A DNA stretch of 64,000 bases from JABDKJ01 sp964609215. Its GTDB lineage: Bacteria; Bacteroidota; Bacteroidia; Flavobacteriales_D; JABDKJ01. Location: assembly GCA_964609215.1 (NCBI GenBank), contig CAZSQZ010000015.1, positions 20,388 through 84,387 on the forward strand, given 5' to 3'. Positions 17,544 to 25,739 of this stretch are shown one piece after another. The position numbers were made by a program, and so were the translations under genes. Below the pieces are notes generated by a model. It saw nothing but the letters and a program-made list of their open reading frames with translations. It did not search any database and was not told the origin of the DNA. The first letter of the stretch is position 1; the number at the start of each line of letters is the position of its first letter.

Positions 17544-17611
17544 CAGGTAACAAGTTTAAGACTCTTTTGATATAGAGATAGCCAACTATGAAAAGGCGAG
17601 GGTGTTACCTG
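17544..17611. promoter_or_regulatory. Inverted CAGGTAAC pair between sigma gene and 742-residue gene
   Basis: CAGGTAAC on the plus strand (17544-17551) is repeated exactly on the minus strand (17604-17611), 52 bases apart, in the divergent spacer. GGTAAC resembles the -35 class (GGAAC/GTAAC) recognised by many ECF sigma factors, and each copy points toward one of the divergent genes. An operator for a dimeric regulator is the other reading. Confidence 0.35.
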
Positions 17612-17652
17612 AAAAACCCATAAAGAGTAAGGATTTTTAAACTAAATTTTTT

Positions 17653-19881
17653 ATGTCACATAAAGATAAAATATGTAAGACGGCACTGGCAAGTCACATT
17701 GAAGAATGCCATGAACAATGCACCTATACTCCATTGGTTGTTTCAAAGAGTATTCTAACAGCGGTACCTAAACATCAAGGTGTTAAAGCTATTCTGGAAT
17801 CTGAAATGGAAGAAAAGCTGCAAAACGAATCGCGGGAATTAGATACTACTTTTGGAAAACTAAAAAAATCTATTCAAAGCAACCTAAGCAAAGCGATTAG
17901 AAAATCTAAGGATGAATTCAGTGAAGAGTTGAATGAAGCTGAAGCTTTGGATACTGATGTTTTGAAGTTGGTAGATGATCATGTAGATAAATTAAAGCAA
18001 GATACTATCTTGGCTAAGAAAGAGGAATTTCTTAATTCCAGTGAGTTAAGCGAAGAGTTCTCTAACCCAGAACTTGCAATTGAACGAAGAGAAGCAGCGG
18101 TAGTTGGCGATTTTGATATAGATAAGGAGGTAATTGACATACAACCTATCCCACTGTCACGAATGTGTGAATATGACGGTTTAGGAATTTTTACTAAGGA
18201 CTCTATTTGTCAACGAATAGAGGGTAAAACCTATTCTCCATGTGGTGAAGAAATAACATTGCTTCCCGGTGAATCTATCAAGGAAAGCAATGTATTAAAA
18301 TCTTCAACGGTAGATAAGGAAACAAATGAGGAAACAATAGAAGAGCGTTTTACTGATAAAAATAGCTTAGAGGAATCAGAAACATTTAAGGAGAGTTACG
18401 AGGAAAGATTAAAAAAAGAAACGGATATCAAATATTCCAGAGAGTCAAGCCTAAAAGCAGACATTGGATTTAAATTGGGTAAGATTAAAATTGGTTTTGG
18501 TGGAAGTAGCTCTAGTAGTGCATCTATTGGTTTCAGTAAACTAATGGAGGAAATAAGCAAGAATAGTTTTGAAAATACACGAAAAAGGTTTTCAGAAGTA
18601 TTTAGATCTTATTCAAAATCAAGAAGCAATTCTTCTAGCCGAACAGTTTCTTTTTCAAAAGAACTTAAATACACTAGAAATTGGAAGAATACTTCTGATC
18701 AACCAGAAATTTACATTAAAAGGGCGTCTTTTTGCAAAACAAGTGTGTTGCACAGAAGACACAACGTGCAATTAGCATGGTCCGGTTGTATAGAAAATCC
18801 CGCAAAAGATTTATGTAGACCAGATAATCTAGAGACGAAATATTCATCGGAAATTCAAGCAATAAGAGACAAGTGGAATCAACAATCTCCTCCAGGTGAT
18901 TTTGGTAACAGACCATCTGGAAAAAAGATGTGTACTAATGTTCATTCTGCTAACAATAGTATTTTCAATACAGGAACTCCAGATTTTACTCAACCTTTCC
19001 AAGCAACAATTCCAAACGGTTGGAGCTATGAAGCAAACAGTGCTTCTATTAGCATAATTGAACACTCCACTCAAGTTGATACCAAACGAATATTGCAACA
19101 ACCCAATGGAGGGGATACTGGTGGAGTATCCTTTTTAGCTCAGGTAATATTGAAGAATAGAGGCTTTAAGGTAGAAAAAGTAAAATTCAAAGTATGTTTC
19201 AACATTATACCAGAAGCGGCAGCAACCTGGGACACCAGAGTTGCTCAGTGGAGAAAAGAACAAGCTCAAAAGGAGATTGATCAATTCTTGGCTGAAAAAC
19301 TTGAATCATTGAATGAGTTTCTTTTATCCGATCAGGCAAGAGCAAGTATTGAGCGAAGCATCATGGAGAAATATTTTGGAGTGCAAAATGCTGACGATTG
19401 TTGTCATTTAATTTCAAGGCTTAGAAAGCTATTTGATTTTGATCATATATGCTATACTTTGCTTCCTTCATGGAATGATGCAGGAGAAGGATGCCAAAGA
19501 AGCAATCCTGTAACACTATATACAGCTAAGTGCCTACATTTTTATGTTCCTATGCACGAAGGAAGAGAATTGGAAGCTGTTAGATTGCTGGTTTCAATAA
19601 ATGCTATTCCTTGGAACGGTAATTTGGCCAGCCAGATTATAGCTTATATTAGTCAAATACAAAACTTACGTGCCACAGTTTACAATAGAGTTTTTGATCC
19701 TACAGGTTGGGATGTTAAGCTAGACCAACCCAATAGTTACGAACTCACCCCCTATGACGCAGCAGGACCTAATTGGAGCGCAGATTTTGAATCTGGACTT
19801 AATTATGAACTCCTCGGAGCTTTTACTATGAATATTCCTTGCGGGGAACGAATAGAAAAACGTCCTCTGCTTTGCGAGTAG
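17653..19881 (+). CDS. Large protein of unknown family with serine-rich segments
   Basis: I do not recognise this 742-residue protein. It has no signal peptide. Visible parts: a Cys-containing N-terminus (C8, then EECHEQC near 17-23), a charged helical region (about 45-150), an acidic/basic stretch (about 215-275), two serine-rich segments (about 283-297 and 320-336) separated by a charged helix, and a Cys-rich C-terminal half with short aromatic strands. Alternating small polar residues in the serine-rich segments recall membrane-inserting hairpins of beta-pore-forming proteins, but this is only a resemblance. It is divergent from the ECF sigma gene and ends in a strong terminator. It could be the effector or structural product of the sigma system. 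Confidence 0.8.
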   Translation: MSHKDKICKTALASHIEECHEQCTYTPLVVSKSILTAVPKHQGVKAILESEMEEKLQNESRELDTTFGKLKKSIQSNLSKAIRKSKDEFSEELNEAEALDTDVLKLVDDHVDKLKQDTILAKKEEFLNSSELSEEFSNPELAIERREAAVVGDFDIDKEVIDIQPIPLSRMCEYDGLGIFTKDSICQRIEGKTYSPCGEEITLLPGESIKESNVLKSSTVDKETNEETIEERFTDKNSLEESETFKESYEERLKKETDIKYSRESSLKADIGFKLGKIKIGFGGSSSSSASIGFSKLMEEISKNSFENTRKRFSEVFRSYSKSRSNSSSRTVSFSKELKYTRNWKNTSDQPEIYIKRASFCKTSVLHRRHNVQLAWSGCIENPAKDLCRPDNLETKYSSEIQAIRDKWNQQSPPGDFGNRPSGKKMCTNVHSANNSIFNTGTPDFTQPFQATIPNGWSYEANSASISIIEHSTQVDTKRILQQPNGGDTGGVSFLAQVILKNRGFKVEKVKFKVCFNIIPEAAATWDTRVAQWRKEQAQKEIDQFLAEKLESLNEFLLSDQARASIERSIMEKYFGVQNADDCCHLISRLRKLFDFDHICYTLLPSWNDAGEGCQRSNPVTLYTAKCLHFYVPMHEGRELEAVRLLVSINAIPWNGNLASQIIAYISQIQNLRATVYNRVFDPTGWDVKLDQPNSYELTPYDAAGPNWSADFESGLNYELLGAFTMNIPCGERIEKRPLLCE

Positions 19882-19895
19882 TAAATCAAGGTCAT

Positions 19896-19929
19896 GCATC
19901 ATCCTGATTTTCAGGATGGTGCTTTTATT
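19896..19929 (+). terminator. Terminator after the 742-residue protein gene
   Basis: The 12-bp stem GCATCATCCTGA / TCAGGATGGTGC (one G-T pair, 3-base loop, 19896-19922) is followed by TTTTATT. It starts 15 bases after the stop codon. Confidence 0.8.
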
Positions 19930-19944
19930 AAAAAAATAGTATCC

Positions 19945-19969
19945 ATTACCGAGTGATAGCTCAGGTAAT
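19945..19969. promoter_or_regulatory. Inverted ATTACC/GGTAAT element before first PKD-like gene
   Basis: ATTACCGAG pairs with CTC-A-GGTAAT across TGATAG, a 9-bp stem with one bulged base, ending 18 bases before ATG 19988. The right arm, CAGGTAAT, differs by one base from the CAGGTAAC words in the sigma-gene spacer. It could be a binding site shared by the locus or an RNA hairpin over the translation start. Confidence 0.35.
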
Positions 19970-19987
19970 CAATTTAAATCAATTATC

Positions 19988-21430
19988 ATGAAACTAAGTA
20001 AATTAATTATTCCAATTGGCATAGCAGCCGGAGCTATTGCAACAATAACTTATGTGTCTGAACCAGAATTAGATATAGGCACATTTGAATTAGAAACAGA
20101 AGATTGTGAGAGTACTTTAACCACACGCTCTTCTACCGAACATTGTAATTTTATCATAGGTGAATCTTCTAATCCAGTTTTGTTTGATTGGTGTTCAGGA
20201 TTAGATGGAGGAACTGTTTACCCTAACCCAGATCCAACAATAAGAAAACCATATTATGGCGGTTCAGGCTGGGGACATTGGACCTTTTTTGGAGACGGAA
20301 GATACTCTTGGGATGAGGAACCTCTTCATACTTATGAATCAAGCGGTACTTATAGTCACGTTTATACAGAAAAGACACCCATAAAAAATGGTGGAGGCCC
20401 TCCTCCTGCAATAAATGAATTAGATCAAGATGAAATCATTGTCTGCATGGATGGAAGAAGATATCCCGATGAGAATAATCATTTTGATGGGGAGGAACAA
20501 GGAATTGCTTTTGACGAAAGTCGTCCACCATATTGTGGATATACTTTTGTTCAGATAATTCGATTCAAAATAAACGAGCGCAGCAGCGCCAATGAATTAA
20601 GAATTAGATATAACTCAAGGTATTTTGGACCACCTGATGGAATGTTTGAACCATTTGTTCTTCCTTATAAAAATCAGCCTTACGAATTCGTTAGAATAGA
20701 TTCTAGAGGAGAAGAAAAAGAAATTATTCTAGATGTTACCCGGACTCCTAGAGATAAGGAATATCCAATTTGTATTCAGTTTCAAACAAAGTGTGATTAC
20801 TTTGAAGATGAATATGAGTCTGAAATTTGTGCTGAACTAATAAATGAACATGATGAAGTGGAAATGGAATCCTGTACGAGAAAATTAGTTGATTCAAGAT
20901 TAAGACCATTCGATCCCAATTGGATAGAACCTAGAGATCCCTTTGGATTTAATCAAAACAATTGCAGAAGCATACCCGCTTTAGCTTACTTTTATTACCA
21001 GGATAAAGGAAGATGTACTGATAGAGGAGTAAAACTTAGTATTACTGCCGGAAGAAATGTTGTTGAGTTAAGGGCAACTAAAAATCGTTCGGTCAATTCA
21101 AATTACAGTTTAATAGGAAGTAATAAAGGAACAACATTAGAATATAAATCTAAATCCAAATTTTTAAAAGGTGTAGAATGTATTCGCGAGGATTATTCAA
21201 AAATGAAATTAAGTGATGTTCTAGATTCTTTACATTTCAATTTTGTAGTTAACCCGATTGGTGTGAATGATAAAGTCAGCCTAATATTGACAAGTGAGTT
21301 TGATGACATTGAGCCTTATTCAAAAGAGATTTTTCTTAATGTTCAAAGTTATCCCGATCCTTTGTGTGTTGTGAAGTGTCCACGTGTTAAGGTTGATGCA
21401 AACACAGAGGTTACTTCTTATTCTGAATAA
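19988..21430 (+). CDS. Exported PKD-like protein, paralogue 1
   Basis: A 480-residue protein with an N-terminal hydrophobic segment (about 5-24) that could be a signal or an anchor. About 60 residues later comes a conserved core: CNFIIGESSNP, a Trp-Cys pair, then FGDG (101-104) and YSW-x4-P-x-H-x-Y, which resembles the folding core of PKD domains, and NGGGPPPAI. Paired cysteines along the chain suggest disulfides outside the cytoplasm. The whole protein aligns with the next gene product, so the two arose by tandem duplication. The function is unknown; PKD-like folds usually bind proteins or sugars. Confidence 0.8.
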   Translation: MKLSKLIIPIGIAAGAIATITYVSEPELDIGTFELETEDCESTLTTRSSTEHCNFIIGESSNPVLFDWCSGLDGGTVYPNPDPTIRKPYYGGSGWGHWTFFGDGRYSWDEEPLHTYESSGTYSHVYTEKTPIKNGGGPPPAINELDQDEIIVCMDGRRYPDENNHFDGEEQGIAFDESRPPYCGYTFVQIIRFKINERSSANELRIRYNSRYFGPPDGMFEPFVLPYKNQPYEFVRIDSRGEEKEIILDVTRTPRDKEYPICIQFQTKCDYFEDEYESEICAELINEHDEVEMESCTRKLVDSRLRPFDPNWIEPRDPFGFNQNNCRSIPALAYFYYQDKGRCTDRGVKLSITAGRNVVELRATKNRSVNSNYSLIGSNKGTTLEYKSKSKFLKGVECIREDYSKMKLSDVLDSLHFNFVVNPIGVNDKVSLILTSEFDDIEPYSKEIFLNVQSYPDPLCVVKCPRVKVDANTEVTSYSE

Positions 21431-21560
21431 GAAATCGGCCCTTAGTATCTATGCCAAATAGCTATAAAAATTGCTATCCATTTATCTTAAATACATCACT
21501 AATGTATTATCCTGATTCTTTTGGATGCTGCTTTTATTAAAACCATTAAATAAAAATCAA

Positions 21561-22976
21561 ATGAAAAGTAGAATAACTTTATTTTTAATACTAATAACAT
21601 CAGTGATTTCGTGTAACCTGCTTAAGCATGGTCCGAAATGTTCAAGTACCTTAACTCCAAGAACTAACAATTCTAATTGCAATTTTACAATAGGCCAATC
21701 TTCTAACCCTATTCAATTTGATTGGTGTCAAAATTACCATGCGGGATTATCATATAGACCTCCAGTCAATGGACGTCCAAATTATAATAATGTTGGTCAT
21801 GGGCATTGGATATCTTTTGGGGATGGTGAATATTCATGGGGTGCAACACCAACTCATGAATATGAACAAGCAAAAACGTACAGTTATATATATACAGAAA
21901 GGACAAGTATTCCACATAAAAATGGTGGAGGGCCTCCACCTGCTATATATAACCCTTTGGAAATTGACGAAATTGATGTATGTGTCCCAGGTAATAAAAC
22001 AGATCATGGAAATGATATAATTTCTGGACCGCGAGGAATAGAAATGGATGTTAGTAGGGATGCTTATTGTAACTATACCTTTGTGCAAATAATTAAATAT
22101 AAAATTGATAATAGTTGGAATTCATCTAACTTAAAGTTACGCGTTTTATATGATTCTCATGAGTTTGAGTTTGTGCAAGACTTGAAATATGATGGAATTA
22201 CCTATTCAAATAATGTAAGCCCGTCAAATAATGTAAGCTCTTCAAATAATAAAGATATGGCTTTGAATTTTGATTTATCACCAAATAGAGTTAGAGTGGG
22301 AGAAGAAGAGGTTGTAATGATTCAATTCAAAACAATTTGCAAAAATTGCGAAACGGATACCTGCATTGCACAAATTTGCACTGAACTATATGATAAATCT
22401 ACACTACTTGAGACCAAATGCTACGATCATAATAAAATGAAAAGAAAGCCTTTTGATCCAAATGGAATAGTAAATGATAATACCGTCTGTTTCCAATTCG
22501 ATCAATGCACAGAATACCCTTTAGAAGCGTTTTGTTATTTTTTTGATAATGGTTCTGGTGCAGAACTTCGATTAAAGGATTTACAAATTGAGGGAATGTC
22601 AAGTAATATTTTGGACATTAACTATATTAATCCTCAATCATCAGACTATGCGATTACAAAAACTAATGGAATTTTGCATTACAACACAATGACTAGTAAT
22701 AAGAAATTTAAAGGACTAGGAAACAATACTAGTACATTAGATGAAAGAGCAACAATTCAATTTTTGGTGAAGGTTATAAAATCTTCGCAAAATCAAGGGT
22801 TAGATTACTTGGAGTTTAGAATAAAATCCGAATTTGATAGTATCCCTTTTGATGAAAATATTTTTAAAGTGCAAATGGATTCTTGTGAATATCCAAATAA
22901 TAGTTCTTATATCATTAATTGCCCAGAAAATAATGGTTCTCAAACAGTTCCAGGTGATGTGCTTCAAGAAAAATAG
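21561..22976 (+). CDS. Exported PKD-like lipoprotein, paralogue 2
   Basis: A tandem paralogue of the preceding gene. It shares CNF-x-IG-x-SSNP, HW-x2-FGDG (FGDG at 86-89), YSW-x3-P-x-H-x-Y, NGGGPPPAI and YCxYTFVQIIK/R, and both proteins end near I/V-x-CP. I start it at ATG 21561, which gives a lipoprotein-type signal ending in SVISC. A longer frame from ATG 21525 only adds a spacer-encoded leader. It contains a short tandem repeat (SNNV-S-P/S) absent from paralogue 1. The different anchors (lipoprotein here, transmembrane segment in paralogue 1) suggest the two sit in different membranes or states. Confidence 0.8.
   Translation: MKSRITLFLILITSVISCNLLKHGPKCSSTLTPRTNNSNCNFTIGQSSNPIQFDWCQNYHAGLSYRPPVNGRPNYNNVGHGHWISFGDGEYSWGATPTHEYEQAKTYSYIYTERTSIPHKNGGGPPPAIYNPLEIDEIDVCVPGNKTDHGNDIISGPRGIEMDVSRDAYCNYTFVQIIKYKIDNSWNSSNLKLRVLYDSHEFEFVQDLKYDGITYSNNVSPSNNVSSSNNKDMALNFDLSPNRVRVGEEEVVMIQFKTICKNCETDTCIAQICTELYDKSTLLETKCYDHNKMKRKPFDPNGIVNDNTVCFQFDQCTEYPLEAFCYFFDNGSGAELRLKDLQIEGMSSNILDINYINPQSSDYAITKTNGILHYNTMTSNKKFKGLGNNTSTLDERATIQFLVKVIKSSQNQGLDYLEFRIKSEFDSIPFDENIFKVQMDSCEYPNNSSYIINCPENNGSQTVPGDVLQEK
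22206..22253 (+). repeat. 18-bp tandem repeat, about 2.7 copies
   Basis: The unit beginning TCAAATAATGTAAG occurs at 22206 and 22224, with a partial copy at 22242. It encodes a repeated Ser-Asn-Asn-Val-Ser-Pro/Ser linker in paralogue 2. The unit is a multiple of three, so slippage would change linker length without breaking the frame. Confidence 0.8.
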
Positions 22977-22996
22977 AAATTGATGAAAACAAATAT

Positions 22997-23027
22997 AAAA
23001 TAGCGAGAAAATTTTTCTCGCTATTTT
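22997..23027 (+). terminator. Perfect 15-bp palindromic terminator abutting the CHAT gene
   Basis: AAAATAGCGAGAAAA and its exact complement are separated by a single T and end in a T-run. The structure starts 20 bases after the stop of paralogue 2 and ends six bases before the ATG of the TPR-CHAT gene, so it occupies the place of that gene's ribosome-binding region. Confidence 0.75.
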
Positions 23028-23033
23028 TATGAG

Positions 23034-25721
23034 ATGCGAACAACAGTTCTTTTCTATTTTTTTGTTTTCATCTCAGTTCATTTATTGGGTCAAGAAGCAG
23101 ATACTTTGCTTTTCAATGAAATAGAAAGAATTGAAGGTGCTTTGAGTAATGATGGTATGACAGCTCAAAAGGACTTTCAACTAAAGAAAGAGCTAAGCAG
23201 TCTGTATGATACTTTATCCGTTTTTTATTTAAAAAATAATGACCTGGAAAACTGGCAAAAGACATCTAAAAAAAACTATGACCTTTTTATCTATTCTCAT
23301 ATTTCAGCTGCAAATGAGCAAATACAAAGAGATATTGATTTAGCACTGAAATATGATTTACAAGACAATCTAGTTGTCCCATTTTATACTCGTTTAGCTT
23401 ACACAGAAAAAGAACTGCGCTTATTTAGCTCTGCTATTGATTCATATGAAAAGGCATTAGGTAGAATAGATAAAGAGAAAAAGAAAGAGTATATCGCAAA
23501 ATATATCGACTTACCCATTTCAACTGCTTACGGAAAACTGAATGACTTGGAATCCGCAATTAAGTTTCAGAAAAGGAGTATTGAAATATTAGAGAATACA
23601 CCCCTCTCAAAGGAATTATATTTTGGGTATAACAATTTAGGTGAGTATTACTTTATGAATAAAGAGTATGATAAAGGACTTATTCAACATCGTAAAATCA
23701 GGGAGAATAATGTGCTTGATCAAATGCATTATCATTTTGCCAATGCATACTCTGGAATTTCCAAAATTCATATGGAACTGGATAATCTGGATTCAGCCAG
23801 ATATTATTTAGATCAGGCAAAAACTAGGATAGATCTGGAAGAAATTAAAGATTCAAACTTACAGGAGTTAGAATTGGAAGTTCTTAAAACAGAAGCAGAA
23901 CTATTTGAGTCAAACGCTAATTTAGATATGGCTGAATCGTCCTATCTAGAATACTTAAGGAAAGGGCTTTCTTTTTTCACAGAAGAGCAGCGTGAACGTG
24001 CAAGAACCTATAATGTATTGGCTGGTTTTTATTACCGCAATGAACACTACGAAAAAGCAAAAAAATATTATGAAAAAGCATTAAATGAATTTAAAGTTGA
24101 GCTGATAGATCCGCAGTTGCTGGATGCTAAAATGGGAATTGTACAAAGTATTTACAATGGATCAAAAACGATTAATAAGGCCCATTTATATGAAAGGATT
24201 AATGAATGTTTAGAAATCTATGTTGAACTAAATACGCAATATAATTTTGATGAATCCAAGCAAGAACTAAGTGAAAGTATAAAGCGTTTAACGGATATTG
24301 CAATTGAACTTCTTTTTGAGGAGTATAGGGAAAACCCCAGTGATGAAATTGCACTAAAAGCGCTGGAATACTTCGAAAAAGCCAAAGCCAATATTTTGTT
24401 CGATGCTCAGTCAAATAATATTCTTCTGGCTGAGGACAACTCGGATAAATCTATTCTTATAAAACAATGGAAAAAACAACTCAGTTTAATTGAAGATCAA
24501 TTATATAAAGTCTTAGAAAATGGAGATGTGGTTAAGGAAGAATTTTTTAGAAAAGAAAAGGAAAACATTGAAACAGAACTAGCTTCCATTTCTTTGGATC
24601 AAAAAGCAAGCTCAAAAATCTACAACTTTAGAATAGAAGACCTAATCGAGCGTTTTTCTTTTGATGCTTTGCTTGCCTTTCAAAGACAGAATCAATATCT
24701 CTATAGCATCGCTTATCAAAATGGTGAATTTGAATTTCGAAGAATAATATTAGAAAGTGAATTAAAAATGGCTTTAGAATCTTATCAAAAGCAATTAACA
24801 TTTGAGCATAGACATAATTTTGATAAGGAAAATGCATCTTATCTTTTTCAAGCTTTATGGCCTCAGCAATTCTTTTCAGAAAATCAAAAAGTACTTACTA
24901 TACCTGATGAGGGGCTCTATACTATTCCTTTCGAAGCGTTTTATACTTCGGATAGCTATTTGGTGGAAGATTATACACTTTCCTACTCGAATTCTATTCG
25001 TTTATCTCTTGCAGCAAAGAACGACAATACCAATAATAAAATTATTGCTTTTGCACCACAGTATGAAGGAGAAAAACAACTGGAGAAATCGGAGGAGGAA
25101 CTATTGGCCATTGAGAAAATCTTTGAAGCAGAAACATATTCAAAACAAAATAATTTAAAAAAGATCTTTAAAAGCAAGGTTAAAGATTATTCCATTATTC
25201 ATATTTCCTCCCATGCAAAATTAGATACATCCATTGATCAGTCTTATATAATGTTTGATCATGAAAAATTATATCTAGATGAATTGTATTCCATGCAAAT
25301 CAACTCGAACTTGGTTTTTCTTGGAGCCTGTGAAACCAATCTCGGAGAGATGCATGAAGGAGAGGGGCTTATCAGTCTGTCTCGCGGTTTCAATTATACA
25401 GGAGTACCTGCCTGTATATCTAGTTTGTGGAAAATTAATGAACGCTCAAGCTTGGAAATCAGCTCAATGTTTTATCAAAATTTAAATAAAGCTTATACTA
25501 TATCAGAAGCCTTGTCAGCTGCAAAAAGAGATTACTTAAAAAACACCACTTTAAGTCAAGAGTATAAAACACCCTATTATTGGGCAGGACTTAATCATTA
25601 TGGAAGTAATTATACATTGGATATAAAGAAGAGTAAAAAAGTAAGCACCACAACAAAATGGATTTTAATATTGCTGGGATTAATTGGAATAACTTCAATT
25701 TGTTATTGGAGAAAGAGATAA
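23034..25721 (+). CDS. Exported TPR-CHAT caspase-like protease, C-terminally anchored
   Basis: An 895-residue protein with a signal peptide ending near LLGQ (about residue 20), tetratricopeptide repeats over roughly 100-420, a helical linker, and a CHAT domain over roughly 590-860. CHAT domains belong to the caspase/separase clan of cysteine proteases. The catalytic pair is visible as H727 in HISSH and C766 in LGACETN, followed by the conserved GVPACISSLWKIN. A hydrophobic segment at about 876-892 followed by RKR would anchor it to the inner membrane with the enzyme in the periplasm. The TPRs probably bind a partner that controls cleavage. It closes the sigma/PKD-like locus and is followed 18 bases later by an MFS transporter gene. 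Confidence 0.9.
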   Translation: MRTTVLFYFFVFISVHLLGQEADTLLFNEIERIEGALSNDGMTAQKDFQLKKELSSLYDTLSVFYLKNNDLENWQKTSKKNYDLFIYSHISAANEQIQRDIDLALKYDLQDNLVVPFYTRLAYTEKELRLFSSAIDSYEKALGRIDKEKKKEYIAKYIDLPISTAYGKLNDLESAIKFQKRSIEILENTPLSKELYFGYNNLGEYYFMNKEYDKGLIQHRKIRENNVLDQMHYHFANAYSGISKIHMELDNLDSARYYLDQAKTRIDLEEIKDSNLQELELEVLKTEAELFESNANLDMAESSYLEYLRKGLSFFTEEQRERARTYNVLAGFYYRNEHYEKAKKYYEKALNEFKVELIDPQLLDAKMGIVQSIYNGSKTINKAHLYERINECLEIYVELNTQYNFDESKQELSESIKRLTDIAIELLFEEYRENPSDEIALKALEYFEKAKANILFDAQSNNILLAEDNSDKSILIKQWKKQLSLIEDQLYKVLENGDVVKEEFFRKEKENIETELASISLDQKASSKIYNFRIEDLIERFSFDALLAFQRQNQYLYSIAYQNGEFEFRRIILESELKMALESYQKQLTFEHRHNFDKENASYLFQALWPQQFFSENQKVLTIPDEGLYTIPFEAFYTSDSYLVEDYTLSYSNSIRLSLAAKNDNTNNKIIAFAPQYEGEKQLEKSEEELLAIEKIFEAETYSKQNNLKKIFKSKVKDYSIIHISSHAKLDTSIDQSYIMFDHEKLYLDELYSMQINSNLVFLGACETNLGEMHEGEGLISLSRGFNYTGVPACISSLWKINERSSLEISSMFYQNLNKAYTISEALSAAKRDYLKNTTLSQEYKTPYYWAGLNHYGSNYTLDIKKSKKVSTTTKWILILLGLIGITSICYWRKR

Positions 25722-25739
25722 TCTTCTCATATTGAGCAG

